A DNA stretch of 64,000 nucleotides from Ornithodoros turicata (GCF_037126465.1 NC_088203.1:106726409-106790408), one strand, 5' to 3'; shown: positions 36,451-47,906, numbered from the stretch's first letter. Program-made: numbers and translations. Notes: generated by a model not told the origin, from the letters alone.

Positions 36451-37913
36451 TCTCTTATTTTAGCCTCGTTGAGGCATTTCCAACAAGTGCAGCAAGAGAA
36501 GAAATTAGTAATATGCTTAGCTTCTTCTAATTAGCCCGAATGGTAAGCAGATATTTCCTTCCTTCTTAGCTTCCGAATACGAAATCGGTTCTCGGGCGGA
36601 AGCGCTAGTATCCAATTTGCTCCTTTCGGTAGCGGATCGGTGGATTTACCTATGCTTCTGCAGTTTCTCCCACACTGTCAAGAGGCACACGTGGTTTCAA
36701 AATGGGAAAAAGGTAGAAAGACCAAGGCCGACGCGGCAAATCTTGTTTAGTGAAAAACTGAAATACGGCAGTCGTCGAAAAACCGCAGCTTTTCAATCTG
36801 TCAATGTATTTTGGAGGCAGTATTTACAGCTTTCACGATACAAGCGGAAAGAGAACAGGAAATCCACGAGGCTTTTCAGGAGGAGGATGGGGAGGGACAG
36901 CTTCGGTCCTATTGGGTGACAACGAGATGGCTTTCTGTCGGTTTCATCCGCGGGGATTGTGAATAAACAGTTGAATGTTGGAGCTCGGTGTTTGTGGTTT
37001 GTCCTTTCCTCTTTTAGCCTTTCCTCAATTATTTTTGAGGGTCCGTTTGTTTGTGTGCTTCAGCGTGATTAATTACGCGAGTTGAATGAATAAATCAGTG
37101 TCGTCTGGGCCTTTACATTGCTTACTTTGGTGTCGGTTTAACAGTTGCCCCGTAATGTTAAGTTGATACGTCCAGCAATCCATGCGTGCGCAGACTACTG
37201 TGCGGCCGGATACGATTAGCGAGATGCGTAGTGAATGAGTAATGCGAGGGACGTGTTTTGTGTAGCTTTCACTGTAACCATGTTCGTTGAATATTCACAT
37301 TGCAGTCGACGTCAAGGCGCATTACATAGCAACTGGTCATCGTATTACTGTTTGTTCAATGAACGCGTCATGACAATGTTCTAATTGCTACCTCGAACAC
37401 AACGACTGTACAGATTTACGCCCGACGATTCCGTATCGACACCAAAACACATGGTACCCGGGCAATATAATTGCAATCGCAGCCATATTCTAGGTGAAAT
37501 GCCATATATGAGAAGCAATCTAACGGAACAGGAGCAATAAAAGTTTCTTCGTCCATACAAATCGGGGGTTTGGGATATGTTTAATGCTGATAAAAAAAGA
37601 AGGGAAAGGTTAGTAATGGTACAGGCTTGGTATTCCCAAAAGCTGACAAACAAACATCATGGTCGATTCATCGGTGGATCCGACGGAAATGCGCTATAGC
37701 ATTAAAACTTGAAAACCCTGTGGGAACTCCCCTCACAACGTTACACAACCCTTCAACGACCCATCACTAACGCTACACAACATTTCACACGACCCTACAT
37801 AAGGCTAACGCAAGACAGCATTCGCAGCCAAACGAGCCTTTCGGGCTTACTCCGATTCAGCTTGGAGGCGCCGTTTTGGAGCCTTCTTTCGCCGCCACTC
37901 CTTCACACAGCTT

Positions 37914-38470
37914 TTATAACCCATGATCACACGCCCACGTAGATAGGTCTGATCCTGTCGACCACCACAGATGCACTGCCGAGTACCGACGCACAGACGT
38001 GACTTCGGCGTGTTCAGTAGGGCCAAGTTGCACCGGTAGGGAAAGCTTTTGGTAGCCTAGATGAGCGAGACGGCGCCGGAGATTGGACCTGTATTCTTCG
38101 TACCGCTGGCTGGTAAGGAGTATGTGTTGCACGTCAGCTTCTGCATGACACGTGGGGCAAAGAGGTGAAGGAAGTTGGTGCATCTTAAACACTAGGAGTA
38201 GAGTTCGTGCCACATTCAGCCGCAGCCGATGAAGCAACGACTCCTCGATGCGCGGGATGCGGCCAAGCACAGCGTATGTCACTAGCGGGTCAATGGACAA
38301 ATCGAGGAAAGAAGCTTTTGTTGGTGGAAAGAGAAACAGATAGAGATGAAGCGGGTGAGTAACGTTGGGTAGATGAGCGATCTGCCCGCCTAGGCTGGTG
38401 ATGGGGGTGCTGGTGAAAGGGCTCGCCGTTGTCGGCCTCTCTGAGGTGGGCAACGTCACGACTGACGCCC
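37914..38470 (-). pseudogene. I-like LINE ORF2 C-terminal fragment
   Basis: A 181-codon minus-strand frame includes RIPRIEESLLHRLRLNVART, then CPTCHAEADVQHILLTSQRY, the Cys/His zinc-like block that follows RNase H in this LINE group (compare 26754-27494). It has no RT or RNase H part. The plus-strand CTCGCCGTTGTCGGCCTCTC near 38420 recurs at about 10985. Confidence 0.75.
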
Positions 38471-38494
38471 TGGGGGAATGTGCGTCCTGGGCCG

Positions 38495-38660
38495 ACTTCT
38501 AAGGGAACTGTGCCGGCATATGTCCGAAAGCGTCTGAGGAAAACCCAGGAAATACCTCAGACAACACAGCCGGCACCGGGAGTCGAACCCGGGTAGTCTC
38601 GACGTGACATAGCCAGCACGCTAACCGCCTATAGGCTGGAAGACCGCTCGTCCACCCAAC
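38495..38660 (-). repeat. tRNA-derived SINE
   Basis: Minus strand: GTGGACGAGCGGTCTTCCAG (A-box region), then CCCGGGTTCGACTCCCGGTG (B box, 38575-38594), then a body with GAGGTATTTCCTGGGTTTTC. Pol III internal-promoter layout of a SINE. Confidence 0.7.
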
Positions 38661-39520
38661 GTTACCTACTAGGCTGAAGGCACGTTGCTCGGGGAGAAGG
38701 AAAAGGGAGGAAGAGGAAAGGAAGGACCGTTAGATTATTTGCTGGTAAGCAGCATGCGTTCCTATAGACGCCCTCGTGGATCGACGACCTTAAAAAAGTT
38801 CAGAGGAGCTCATTGAACGAGCTTCCAATGAAGGTGGTCGCCAAGATGATAGACAATCTCCTGGAGTTGGGGTTCAGGTGTGCCGGCAGGCTGCACAGCT
38901 TGCTGCAGCCTGCGTCTTGCATCTGATATGGCTGGGCAGTCCATAACAACGTACCCCTCCGTTTCTGCTTGCCCACAGTGGGGAATGTTTCGGGTTACGG
39001 CCGATCCTGAAGACGTGGGCGCTTGTGTAGACACTGCGAGAACGGATACGAAGAAGGAGGGAACCCTCGGCCGTGGAGAGTCCACCAGTTGCACAGAGTG
39101 GGCCGGGGTGCAGATCTGTCTCTCGTGTGCTTGTAAGGGCATCGCCTCCACACATGCCCCCTGGTTGAATTCGACCAGCAGCAATTGCCTTGAGGAGCTT
39201 CGTCTTTCAGCCTGGTTCTCGGCTTCTCGCAGCTGTTTTAGCCAGAGCGTCACCGTGGTCATTGCGTGCTATGCTCTTGTGGGAAGGCATCCACTGTAGC
39301 GACACCGCGGTGTCCTGGAATTCAAGCTGTACTACGTGCAGCCGGGCCTTTCCTGCGAAGCATTATCTTTCGTAGTGGTATTTTATGCGAGAAATAGCGC
39401 CCGGTAAGTGCGTGATGATAACAATGTTGGTTAGGTTCCTGTCTTCTGCAGCCTTCAGCGCTTCTATTATTGCCATCAATTCGGCGTCTGTCGATGTCAG
39501 TCTTTGAAAAAAAAAAAAGC
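38661..39520 (-). pseudogene. LINE remnant: RNase H start, C-terminus, 3' UTR
   Basis: Minus strand: RLTSTDAELMAIIEALKAAE (RNase H helix, about 39450-39505), VIITHLPGAISRI, then further down CGQAETEGYVVMDCPAISDA, the C-terminal Cys block, ending near 38810. A 3' UTR copy (AACAGCATGCGTTCCTATAG region) is shared with 58945-59045. Several frameshifts. Confidence 0.7.
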
Positions 39521-39897
39521 GTTTCCTTGAGTGTCCAAAAAGTTTCTGGGAAAACTGTCGTAGATTGTTAAAACGAACTTTCGGAGCGACTGAGACCATC
39601 TCTACGCAAATTTTGGGACGTCGAATTGATGCATCGGGAGAAATTAGTTTTTCCTCCTTTCAACCGCCAGCCCCTCGTTTGCCTTCCAGGCATCTTTCCT
39701 CGCACCTTCACCGGAACCGCATATTTCGCGAGATACATTTAGCCTTGTTCCATAATAGGGTTTACGCGAAGATCTCCTATCTATAACCATGCATGAAACG
39801 CTCTGAATCGCGACGACTTCTGTTATCGCTTGAACTGGAAGGCCCATAAATATAAGGTTCTAAAGGATGCTTTGTGCTCCATGGCGACAGTCTGCGT

Positions 39898-40045
39898 GTG
39901 GGAGGGGGAGGTAAGTGACGTTCTTTGGTGAGCGACCATACGTCCTGGGCCGCCTTCACAGGAGATGTCTTCACGTCTGAAGAAAAACATCAGGGCACCA
40001 CGGCTGGGATTCGAACCCGGTTCATCCGACCCCCCCCCCCCCCAC
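39898..40045 (-). repeat. tRNA-derived SINE
   Basis: Minus strand has CCGGGTTCGAATCCCAGCCG (B box, 40001-40020) then GTGGTGCCCTGATGTTTTTC and a body ending GTATGGTCGCTCACC. The A-box part is lost in a C-rich run. Confidence 0.65.
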
Positions 40046-40184
40046 CGCGCCCTCCTCTCCCACATTATCTGCTGTTGAGAGCACCGTGTTATCGCCTTTG
40101 CTGCTTTCATCGCGATGTCGAGGATAAATTTTGAGAAAATATAGGGGCGCTCCTAGTTTTGTCACTCATACGCTTCAAGTGCTT

Positions 40185-40590
40185 CGGAATCACGTGCTAC
40201 AAGACCTTCTGACGCCATCCGCTCAAAGGTTGCCTGCCTGCGTACTGCACATGATGGCCCAATACCGAAAGCCGAAACAGCTCTCCAGTACAGGCGTGGT
40301 GACGTTTGAGCACTTACAAAAATATGCTATTCGTGCAGCCAGAGCGCTCCGGTTATTTTTCCCTAATGTACTTCATTGAGTTTGCACTGGGCCTTCAGTG
40401 GTGAGTTAGCACACCCTGACAGGAGGAATCACGTGCTCGTGACCCTCTGACGCCATTCGCTCAAACGTTGCCAGCCTTCGTAGGAGGGTTGGGCCATCCT
40501 GGCCCAATACGGCCAAAACAGCTGTCCAGTACTGGCGTGACGACGTTTGAGCACTTACAAACTTTATAAATATGAACTATTATGTGCACT
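40185..40590 (+). repeat. Imperfect direct duplication, two units about 240 bp apart
   Basis: Unit 1 (40185-40350) and unit 2 (40425-40590) share GGAATCACGTGCT, CTTCTGACGCCATCCGCTCA/CTCTGACGCCATTCGCTCAA, GGCCCAATAC, AACAGCT-TCCAGTA and GACGTTTGAGCACTTACAAA. The following 40630-40860 also has a weaker duplicated GGGCAGT..TTCC..AGACAC motif. Confidence 0.8.
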
Positions 40591-42063
40591 CCGCGCCAGG
40601 GCCGGCACGGAATACAACAATAGAGGTCAGTTCTAGTGTGTTCGACTAAGATCGGATTGTGCCCTTGTTGGGTGTTTTGTTCTCATCGACGGGGCAGTAG
40701 TTTTCCAGAAGACACGAATCACTGTCACTCCTTTCGTTAAAGCTGCATGGGGGAAGGCACCGGGAAGGTCAGTCTACTTGAATGTGGACGCGCCCCTGTT
40801 ATGCATTGTTCGTGCATTGGTAGGGCAGTGCTGTTCCGGAGACACTGTCGACTTTCCTTAAGATCGGGATATGGAGAAAATACCCGGGAAGAATTGTCAT
40901 CAGATAATTCGTACCGGCGGATAACCCGCAGGGCACCCACGAAAACAAGAAGAAGAAAAAAAAACGCGTACAAGCTGCGCCTAATACGCGTGAAATTACG
41001 GCGGGATTCTCCTCCTTACTCCCAGCTCTGAGCGCACATGGGATAAGAGTTTTGTGCGCACATATGAATGCCGCCGACGCGACCTAGGGAAAGTCTCCAC
41101 TACAGGCGAGCTGCGCTAAAAGCCCTGGAGCGAAGCGAACGCCACGCTATAGCAGTGGCGATAGATCTCTTCTGTTTCGCTTGCTCGTTAGCTGTCACAT
41201 CAACTGCATTCTCTGTTTATCGAATTATTCGTGTACTGTGCCATGGAAAACGAAAAAATCCCAATAAGTGGTCGTCGAGAGGCAACTATTGCTGCATTTA
41301 GGCACAACAAACATTGGATACGACATGATGACCACGCCTCGTTTAACCATTTATTCGTTTCTCGGAAACCCACACCGGAAGGATAGGAGAGAAGGTTGGA
41401 TCACAAGAGTTTCAGCCAAGCGAAAAGTGGGTACCAACGAAGAGAACTGTCGTATGCAGTGGGTCCTGCATTTCGCCTGTAACAAGACGAGCGATTTTGC
41501 AAACGGCCCTTTTTATATCTCCACTGCCTTTTCTGGTGCATACGACCAAGCACATCACGACGTGAATGCGACTGACAAGAGATATCGAAGGACAGGAGGA
41601 CCATTCATGTCGAAAACGTACGGTGGCCGGGCTACATATTTCTACATCATTGTGAGTTCCTGAAGCATGTGCAAAAGGGCGATGCGATTCTCAGAGACAA
41701 GAATTTCAAGGGACAAGGACAAGGAATCAATGATCATCCGCCGTCAATGAATGCCACCCTTCTTATTGGGGCACCTCAATTTAGTGAAGATAACATGGAC
41801 CTGGCGTACAATATATCACAAGTAATAATACGTATATAAATAAAAATACGTAAATATATGTAATACTCGAATTTTGATCACACTTGCGCTCTACATGGGC
41901 GACATATTTCACATGTGTTCTGTGCTGATGAATTTGCTTGGCCCTGTGCTGAAGCAATATTTTTTAGTGTAGAGAATATGACAAATGCTCTGACAATGAC
42001 AATGACAATGTTCTGAATATAAGCAGAACACTGCATGATATGAATTGCCATTTCGTGCACTGC

Positions 42064-42185
42064 AGGGCTCGGTAGCTCAGGTAGTAGCGTGTAGGCTTTT
42101 GCTGAGCACCCCAGATGCTCAAAATTGTACGCAGTCCTATACCTGGCTACACGTGCAGCACAGAGCTAGCCGTATTGCAGACTCC
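42064..42185 (+). repeat. tRNA-derived SINE, internally deleted
   Basis: CGGTAGCTCAGGTAGTAGCG is an A-box-like start, then GTGTAGGCTTTTGCTGAGC and CGCAGTCCTATACCTGGCTA. The same order appears at 49455-49715, but with a long middle part missing here. Confidence 0.6.
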
Positions 42186-42715
42186 CCTTACGTGTAGATT
42201 TCCCAATTATTATTTAGTGTGTGAACACATGCAAGCAAAAAAAAAAAAAAAATCAGCATACAAGATTTCAGCCATACCTAAGCGCAAAAAGCGCCTGAGC
42301 TGTTCATCTCTCTCCGCTACGCGTTAACGCGCGAGCGCTCCCGCGCGGGTGGTAAGGCACGGTGTACACAAGTGGCATTCTTTGGCTTGATGCTGGCGAT
42401 ACAGCAATGGGAAAGCTCGCAAATGCAAAACGTATATTCAAGTAAGAGTGGTTAACAAACGAAGAGCTAAAAGGTACGTGCCTTGTCAGCTTTTAAATTC
42501 CGCCTTTCAGTAACTTGCCGGTTTGGTTTCAGATTGGATTGCGTCTGTAAATGACGGTGCAGCAGTGGAATGGAAATGCAGGATTCGTGCTCACTATTCG
42601 GACCTTCTGAAGCATGCGACAACAAGGAAACATAAAGCATCGACGACTCCCGCTTGACAAGCACAGCTGTCGAGGTTTCTGGGGGTGACGTCGAAGCAAA
42701 AACAATGAACTGCTC

Positions 42716-42836
42716 GAAGAGAAATAAGAATATGTAAGAATAAATATATAAGAATATATATTATTATATTACAATAATATACATATATAATAATATATAT
42801 TATAGAATCAATATATAAAAGAATAAATAAGAATAC
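42716..42836. repeat. AT-rich self-complementary tract
   Basis: Nearly pure A/T sequence made of ATATAT, AATAAT and their complements, able to fold on itself. It directly precedes the LINE at 42860. Confidence 0.8.
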
Positions 42837-42859
42837 CAGTCTTCGCGGCAACGCGCGTG

Positions 42860-44540
42860 TCTATTCCTGCTGTTGATGAACTGGGAGAGGTCCTGTCAAC
42901 CGAACCGGATAGTAAATTCCAGATGCGCCGCTCGAGGTGCATGGCAGTAATTAAACAAGCTCTTGACAACGCCAAGCACGGATCTCTCATTTTTCCTCTG
43001 AGGAACCCGGGCATATCTGGCAGATTATCAACTTTCGCTGTGCCCATAGAGTGTTGCACAAGTCAAATAAGATTACTGACAGAGGGAGCACATTGAGGAG
43101 GGGTACTTTCCCCAATCCTTTTCAACCTTGCACTCTCAGACCTGCGTCTTGACTGCCCAACTGTGCCGTATCCGCCGAAATACTTTATTTGCGCCGATGA
43201 CATCTGCCTCCACTTCGAAGGAAAAATAAAACCAAGACTACAATCATCTGCACGGATAACAATGAATCACCTAGTTGAAGCCTAGCTTCCAAAGGACATT
43301 GACTCTCAACTAGCAAGTCAGTCTCCCTTGTGTGTGCCCGCAAGGGTGTTCATATTCCCATCCTTTTTCCCACACTCACACCGCTACTGCACCGATAGTG
43401 AATAAAACGCGATATCTTGGGCGTACTTTGAGTCTCGCCTCTCTTGGGCACACGAAGTGGATCATCTAGTAAACAGCTGCCTCACACGTCTGAACATCCT
43501 AAAACTACTCTGTGGAAAGTCGTGGGGTAATCATCGATGGTCAATGCTGACACTTTACAAGTCGCTTGTTCTTAGCCGCCTCTCCTACGCTCCCACGGTC
43601 ATACAACCATCCACCTCTGGCTGGCAACGACTTGAAAGGCTTCACTGAGCCGGATTACGTATCGCCCTGGGTCTTCCACGTGCTTCTGGTGTTGAGGAAA
43701 CCCTTCCAGAGGCGGGACAATGGCCCCTTAGCATCCACGCTGGAAAGGCTGTATACACTTCTGTTGCACAGCTGCATCACTCTTCCTCTGCTCACTCTAT
43801 CATCAGGCAGATCAAGCAATGCTACAATACAAACATCGGCGAACTTCGCAGTGCATATCTAAAAAAAAAATCAAGAAAAACTTTGTCAACACAGGAACGG
43901 AAAGCTCACCACCCTGGAGGGATCACATTCCCACCACTTGTCTCACTGTCCGCGGATTTCAGGGAAAGAAACAGACATGGGCAATTGTCTCAGGTTGCAT
44001 GGCCGTGGCACATATCGACGAGTACTACCGCAATCATCTACAAATCTACACTGATGGATATATAGATTCCAATTCATCTTCAAGTGCCCATTACATCCCG
44101 TCTTCGAGCTCTGATTGGTCCGCTAAGCTAACTCGTACAGATGTCCCTTCAACAACAGCAGAGCTATGTGCAATTCTACATACATGTATTGCAGCCTCCT
44201 TCTTCAGCTGTGATGACGTTGTGATCTTCACTGACCCTCTCCCCGCCTTACGCCAACTATCTGATCTCGACACCCGTACAACCCTGGTCAAACGCACTCT
44301 TAAGGCCATGTAACTTTCACGAGAACAAGGCAAAAACATCACGCTTGAATGGGTTCCCTCCCACGTTTGTATACGTGGCAATGAGCAAGCCTACAGACTA
44401 GCAAGGGAGGCGCACACCTTCTCCAACTTCACGTTCCCAGTACCACCAGAAGAGATCTCTCATCTCATCCAACTTCATCCTCATCTAATCATCTACCTCA
44501 TCCTCTAGCGTTAGTCGTGACGTTGCCCACAACAAACTTG
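42860..44540 (+). pseudogene. Degenerate I-like LINE (RT and RNase H)
   Basis: In shifting frames: RT helix SRCMAVIKQALDNAKHGSL, GISGRL; GGVLSPILFNLALSDLR (about 43097); FICADDICLHFEG (about 43188, catalytic ADD kept); LTRLNILKLLCGKSWG (about 43480); RNase H IYTDGYIDSN (about 44043), AELCAILHTCIAA and IFTDPLPAL (S-K replaced by P-L); and EWVPSHVCIRGNEQAYRLA (about 44346). Stops and a shift after RT motif 3. Dead copy, no 3' tail recognised. Confidence 0.8.
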
Positions 44541-44900
44541 GCCGAACACGGCGAGTAGTTTCATTGTTATATTTTTTGCGTTTCGTAACATTTTCGAAAT
44601 CGACTAGACCGTCACTCGAAAATATGATTCTCTGTCAAACACGAATTTGCGTTCAAGAGAGTGCTAATGCGAGCGAGTTGGTCACTATCGAGCAACGACA
44701 TTGCGCGGAACAAAGGCAACACGACACAACACACAAGACCGCCTTCTGGCAACTGTACTTTATTTGGACAAAGTCGGTTAACCGAACCACAACCGAACGT
44801 AGAGGGAAGTGATGGCTAAATGCAGCAAGCAGACAAGAGGGACATAGGAAGTAAACAGGACAACTGGAGACTATGAAAGATGAAAGTCACTGAAAAGGTT

Positions 44901-44973
44901 AGCCAGCTGTAGGAGTCGAACCCACATCTTCTTGATTGACGGTCCAAGGCTCTACCAATTGAGCTAAGCTAAC
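44901..44973 (-). tRNA. tRNA-like gene, anticodon arm disturbed
   Basis: Minus-strand 73-nt unit with the same 5' GTTAGCTTAGCTCAATTGGT and 3' GTTCGACTCCTAC arms as 47196-47268. The anticodon arm (CTTGGACCGTCAATCAAG) pairs poorly and gives a GTC-type triplet with C at position 33. Probably a tRNA pseudogene or SINE head. A LINE has inserted at its 5' end. Confidence 0.5.
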
Positions 44974-46782
44974 TTTTTTTTTTCCAAGAACGGTTTATTT
45001 CACACTGCTACAGTTCAAGACGTAGATGGTATTTACAATGCAAGATGCGGTATGTGATTAAGAGGAATGACACAAGAATACATGCTTGAGATGAAGTATG
45101 TACAAAAGTGTGAGTGTGACTTGAGGACCAGGGTCAGTCCATTGATACTCCGTGGGGCTTGACAGAACAAGCTCAAGTACTTTGAGCCAGATAGGGTCCT
45201 CCGCACTACCTAACAAAATAAGTACGTCTCACGGGAGCTCTCCTTCTGGACGGATCGGGAGGTACCGAATAGCCCGCGCGCTCAGGTAGATGTTCCTCTT
45301 GAAGGCATGCTGGAAGACGTCCCAGAAGAAGAAAGCAACCAGTTGTAGTTATTGAAAGCCACGAAGAAACCTCGTTCTCGCAGCCAAGCGCGCAGAGGTA
45401 GAGTGCCGGTGTGTAGGTGGAAGAAAAATCTTTCACCTTAGCCTCTACAGGCATCTTCCTGACTCGCACGAGCACATCTTCCCCTGGACCCGAGCCGAAA
45501 AGCTAAGACCCTCTATGACGTGCGGTGCCGGTTTCTGCGTCCACGGCGGGCTGCTACCGTCGTCCATTGCGCTGCTTTCCCACTCCCGGTGTCCTGCGAG
45601 GCGGGATTGCCAGACGGTGACGATACCTGGGTACCTGACGCCGGCGTGACCGCAATTAGGGTGTCACTAGAATCCTCCTGGATGTCACCTGAAGAGCCCA
45701 CTCTCAAGGTCTTGACGGCAGCACGGTAAGGCGATGAGGAGAGCCTTCTCTTGGTCACACTGTCGTGATAGTCCATGTCTTCTGCCCACGTGGATGTGCC
45801 CATACAACTTTCAGTGTTCGTGTCCGGAAATGGAGTCACGGCTGCGGCTCCGCCATCAGACGGGACAGTTCCTGTATCAACAAGTCCACCGTTGACTTCC
45901 GTACACACAGGCTCCGCCGCATATTGACGAGGAGGCGCCTCCTTCACCAGAAGCACATCGTCATCGTCAAAATGGTCCATTAGGTCTTCCTCACGATCCT
46001 GTACGGACACGATGGCGGCGTACGACCTTGGGCAGAAGGCAGTTACATGACCAAAGCGCTTGCAACTGCTGCACTGAGGGACCTTACACTCCCGGCGTAT
46101 GTGACCTAGCTGCTTGCACCGAAGGCACAGTTGCGGCCTGTCCTTACACAAGACCAGCACTTGAGTGCCGCAGATAGTGATGAGGTGCGGAACGTCCATA
46201 GCAGTAACGTCCTTTTTTAGGCGCAGTTTCACAGAGCGCGACAGGGAACCGATCTTTCCAAGGTCAGGGTCCGACCAAGTAATTCTACTGGCTTCTTCCA
46301 CGTTGCCGTAGTTCACAAAAGCAGCCCGTATGTCACGCTCTGTAACGGCGGAGGGAACCCAGTTCAGCCGCAATTGCAGGACCGGATTAGTGGCTTCTAG
46401 GATGATGCACTTCTTTCCCTTGACCGTGAGCTTCCGAGGCGTCATGAAGTGGTCCTTGGCAGTGGCAGTTTTAAATTGCAAGAGCCAGACGTGGTTATAC
46501 TGATATTGTCCAAGGTCTTCAATGTCAGAAAATTGCAAAAGGGATCGAAGGGCCAGCTTAAAATCCGCCACGGTGTAAGGCCTACCTGTGACATCGGCGT
46601 GGAGAACAGTGCATAGGCTGAAATCCAGGGTGGACGAGAAGCGGGGCAGAATAATAGGGTATTCGGCAGACTCCGGGGCAGCCGTAGACGGGGGAACAGA
46701 GCCAGAAGCAGGTACAGAAAGAACAGAAACCTGGCCATGGGCCATTAGAACAGCGGAGCTCGCGGAGAGCGTGACCGCCATG
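44974..46782 (-). mobile_element. ORF1-only LINE or processed retrocopy, with poly(A) and 15-bp TSD
   Basis: The 15-bp TTGAGCTAAGCTAAC flanks both ends (44959-44973 and 46783-46797). The minus-strand insert starts one base before the ORF1 ATG and ends in AATAAA (44994-44999), CGTTCTTGG and ten A. The 3' UTR is about 0.54 kb and there is no ORF2. This is either a half-LINE type non-autonomous element or a retrocopy of a polyadenylated ORF1 message. The intact frame and perfect TSD mean a recent event. Confidence 0.9.
45513..46781 (-). CDS. LINE ORF1-like CCHC zinc-knuckle protein, 422 aa
   Basis: An intact frame in the retroposed unit. It has a low-complexity Ala/Pro/Ser N-terminus (1-45), a folded middle of about residues 65-215 that looks RRM-like (LQLRLNWVPSAVTERDIRAA region near 136-155), then two CCHC knuckles: C219-x2-C222-x4-H227-x4-C232 and C237-x2-C240-x4-H245-x4-C250. 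An acidic and Ser-rich tail ends in a basic ARRGRRNRHR stretch. Known ORF1 proteins of this type bind element RNA for retrotransposition. No partner ORF2 is adjacent. It could also be a retrocopy of a domesticated gag-like gene. The start is the first ATG, one base inside the insertion. Confidence 0.8.
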   Translation of the reverse strand: MAVTLSASSAVLMAHGQVSVLSVPASGSVPPSTAAPESAEYPIILPRFSSTLDFSLCTVLHADVTGRPYTVADFKLALRSLLQFSDIEDLGQYQYNHVWLLQFKTATAKDHFMTPRKLTVKGKKCIILEATNPVLQLRLNWVPSAVTERDIRAAFVNYGNVEEASRITWSDPDLGKIGSLSRSVKLRLKKDVTAMDVPHLITICGTQVLVLCKDRPQLCLRCKQLGHIRRECKVPQCSSCKRFGHVTAFCPRSYAAIVSVQDREEDLMDHFDDDDVLLVKEAPPRQYAAEPVCTEVNGGLVDTGTVPSDGGAAAVTPFPDTNTESCMGTSTWAEDMDYHDSVTKRRLSSSPYRAAVKTLRVGSSGDIQEDSSDTLIAVTPASGTQVSSPSGNPASQDTGSGKAAQWTTVAARRGRRNRHRTS

Positions 46783-47215
46783 TTGAGCTAAGCTAACACG
46801 CCTGCGACTTCCAGGGTGCGTCATCTGAAGGGACAAACCAGCCACTCTCTCTCACTCATCCTCCTTTCACTCTTACATTTTTGCTCACTCATACACACAT
46901 TCATACGACGGGATCGACGCAGGCGGCAACAGTTGAACATGAGAACGTTCTCAGTGACTTTCATCTTTCATCGTTAATTTCTTAGGCAAATTGAGGCTTT
47001 GCGTGTATTTGTCCCTTCTATGTTGTTCCAGTCTCAGAACATCAGTTCTCTCATGTTCAGCAGTTGCTGCTTGCGTCGATCCCGTCGTATGAATGTGTGT
47101 ATGAGCGAGCAAAAATGTAAGAGTGAAAGGAGGATGAGTGAGAGAGAGTGGCTGGTTTGTCCCTTCAGATGACGTGCCCTGGAAGTCGCAGGCGTGTTAG
47201 CTTAGCTCAATTGGT
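46783..47215. repeat. Large inverted duplication around tRNA-like units
   Basis: 46783-46960 and 47040-47215 are near-complementary (blocks CACGCCTGCGACTTCCAGGG, ATACACACATTCATACGACG and complements), separated by an 80-bp spacer that contains AGTGACTTTCATCTTTCATC. If the LINE insertion is removed, the arms extend through the tRNA-like genes on both sides, 44880-44973 left and 47196-47290 right. Confidence 0.8.
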
Positions 47216-47268
47216 AGAGCCCTGGACCGGCAATCCAGAAGATGTGGGTTCGACTCCTACAGCTGGCT
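47196..47268 (+). tRNA. tRNA-like gene, Ala(GGC)-type anticodon
   Basis: A full cloverleaf of 73 nt: acceptor GTTAGCT/AGCTGGC (two G-U pairs), D arm GCTC/GAGC, anticodon stem CTGGA/TCCAG with loop CCGGCAA (anticodon GGC, but C at position 33 instead of the invariant U), T arm GTGGG-TTCGACT-CCTAC. A and B boxes are good and TTTT follows at 47273. The U33 loss and the repeated tail (AGTGACTTTCATCTTTCATC) argue for a SINE head or tRNA pseudogene rather than a working tRNA. Confidence 0.5.
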
Positions 47269-47753
47269 AACCTTTTCAGTGACTTTCATCTTTCATCGTT
47301 AATTTCTTAGGCAAATTGAGGCTTTGTATGTACTTGTCTCTTCTATGTTGTTCCAGCCTCAGTTCTCTCATGTTCAACTGGAGACTCTCAACTGAGGTCT
47401 ATTCATAGAAAACAGCTCCTTAAATGGAAGCATCAAGGTCACTGACTATCAACCCCCCTTCCACACACACACACATGCACTGATAAGATTGAAGGCGCGG
47501 ACCTACCAATATACCCAGAGGACAAAGGCTTTGTAGCCGGCTGGGAGATTGCTCTCAGCAACTTGTCCATGTGTAGAAAATCCATTTTCACATCTGACAA
47601 CGTGACTGAAAGGGAGCTGACGCATCTATCTTTACACGTCCCAATAACAAATGTCTGACATTATCTCCCACACCATCTGATCTTTATGCACTGCTAGCAC
47701 CTCGGTTTGACTGAAAAGAGGTAAACACTCACAATAGCGGCAATGCACAGTCA

Positions 47754-47906
47754 CCCAAGCAGCACAATGTACTGAAAGTCGAGTGCGATAGGGGCGGACG
47801 GTATGTGTCTTATCAATGTTATTTAGTTTCACGAGTCTGTTCAAGGCTTTCCACTTACCCGTCCCACCCTATTGCACTCGACTTTCAGTACATTGTGCTG
47901 CTTGGG
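47754..47906. mobile_element. MITE copy B, 153 bp
   Basis: Inverted ends CCCAAGCAGCACAATGTACT over more than 45 bp. Same family as 31478-31622, opposite orientation (the GTGTCTTATCAATGTT core is reversed there). Confidence 0.88.

Noticed and set aside
41268..41663. Plus-strand frame with a faint THAP-like spacing (RREGWI..N..H-F)
   Set aside because: The N-terminal Cys pair and the C-terminal motif are absent. Too weak to annotate.
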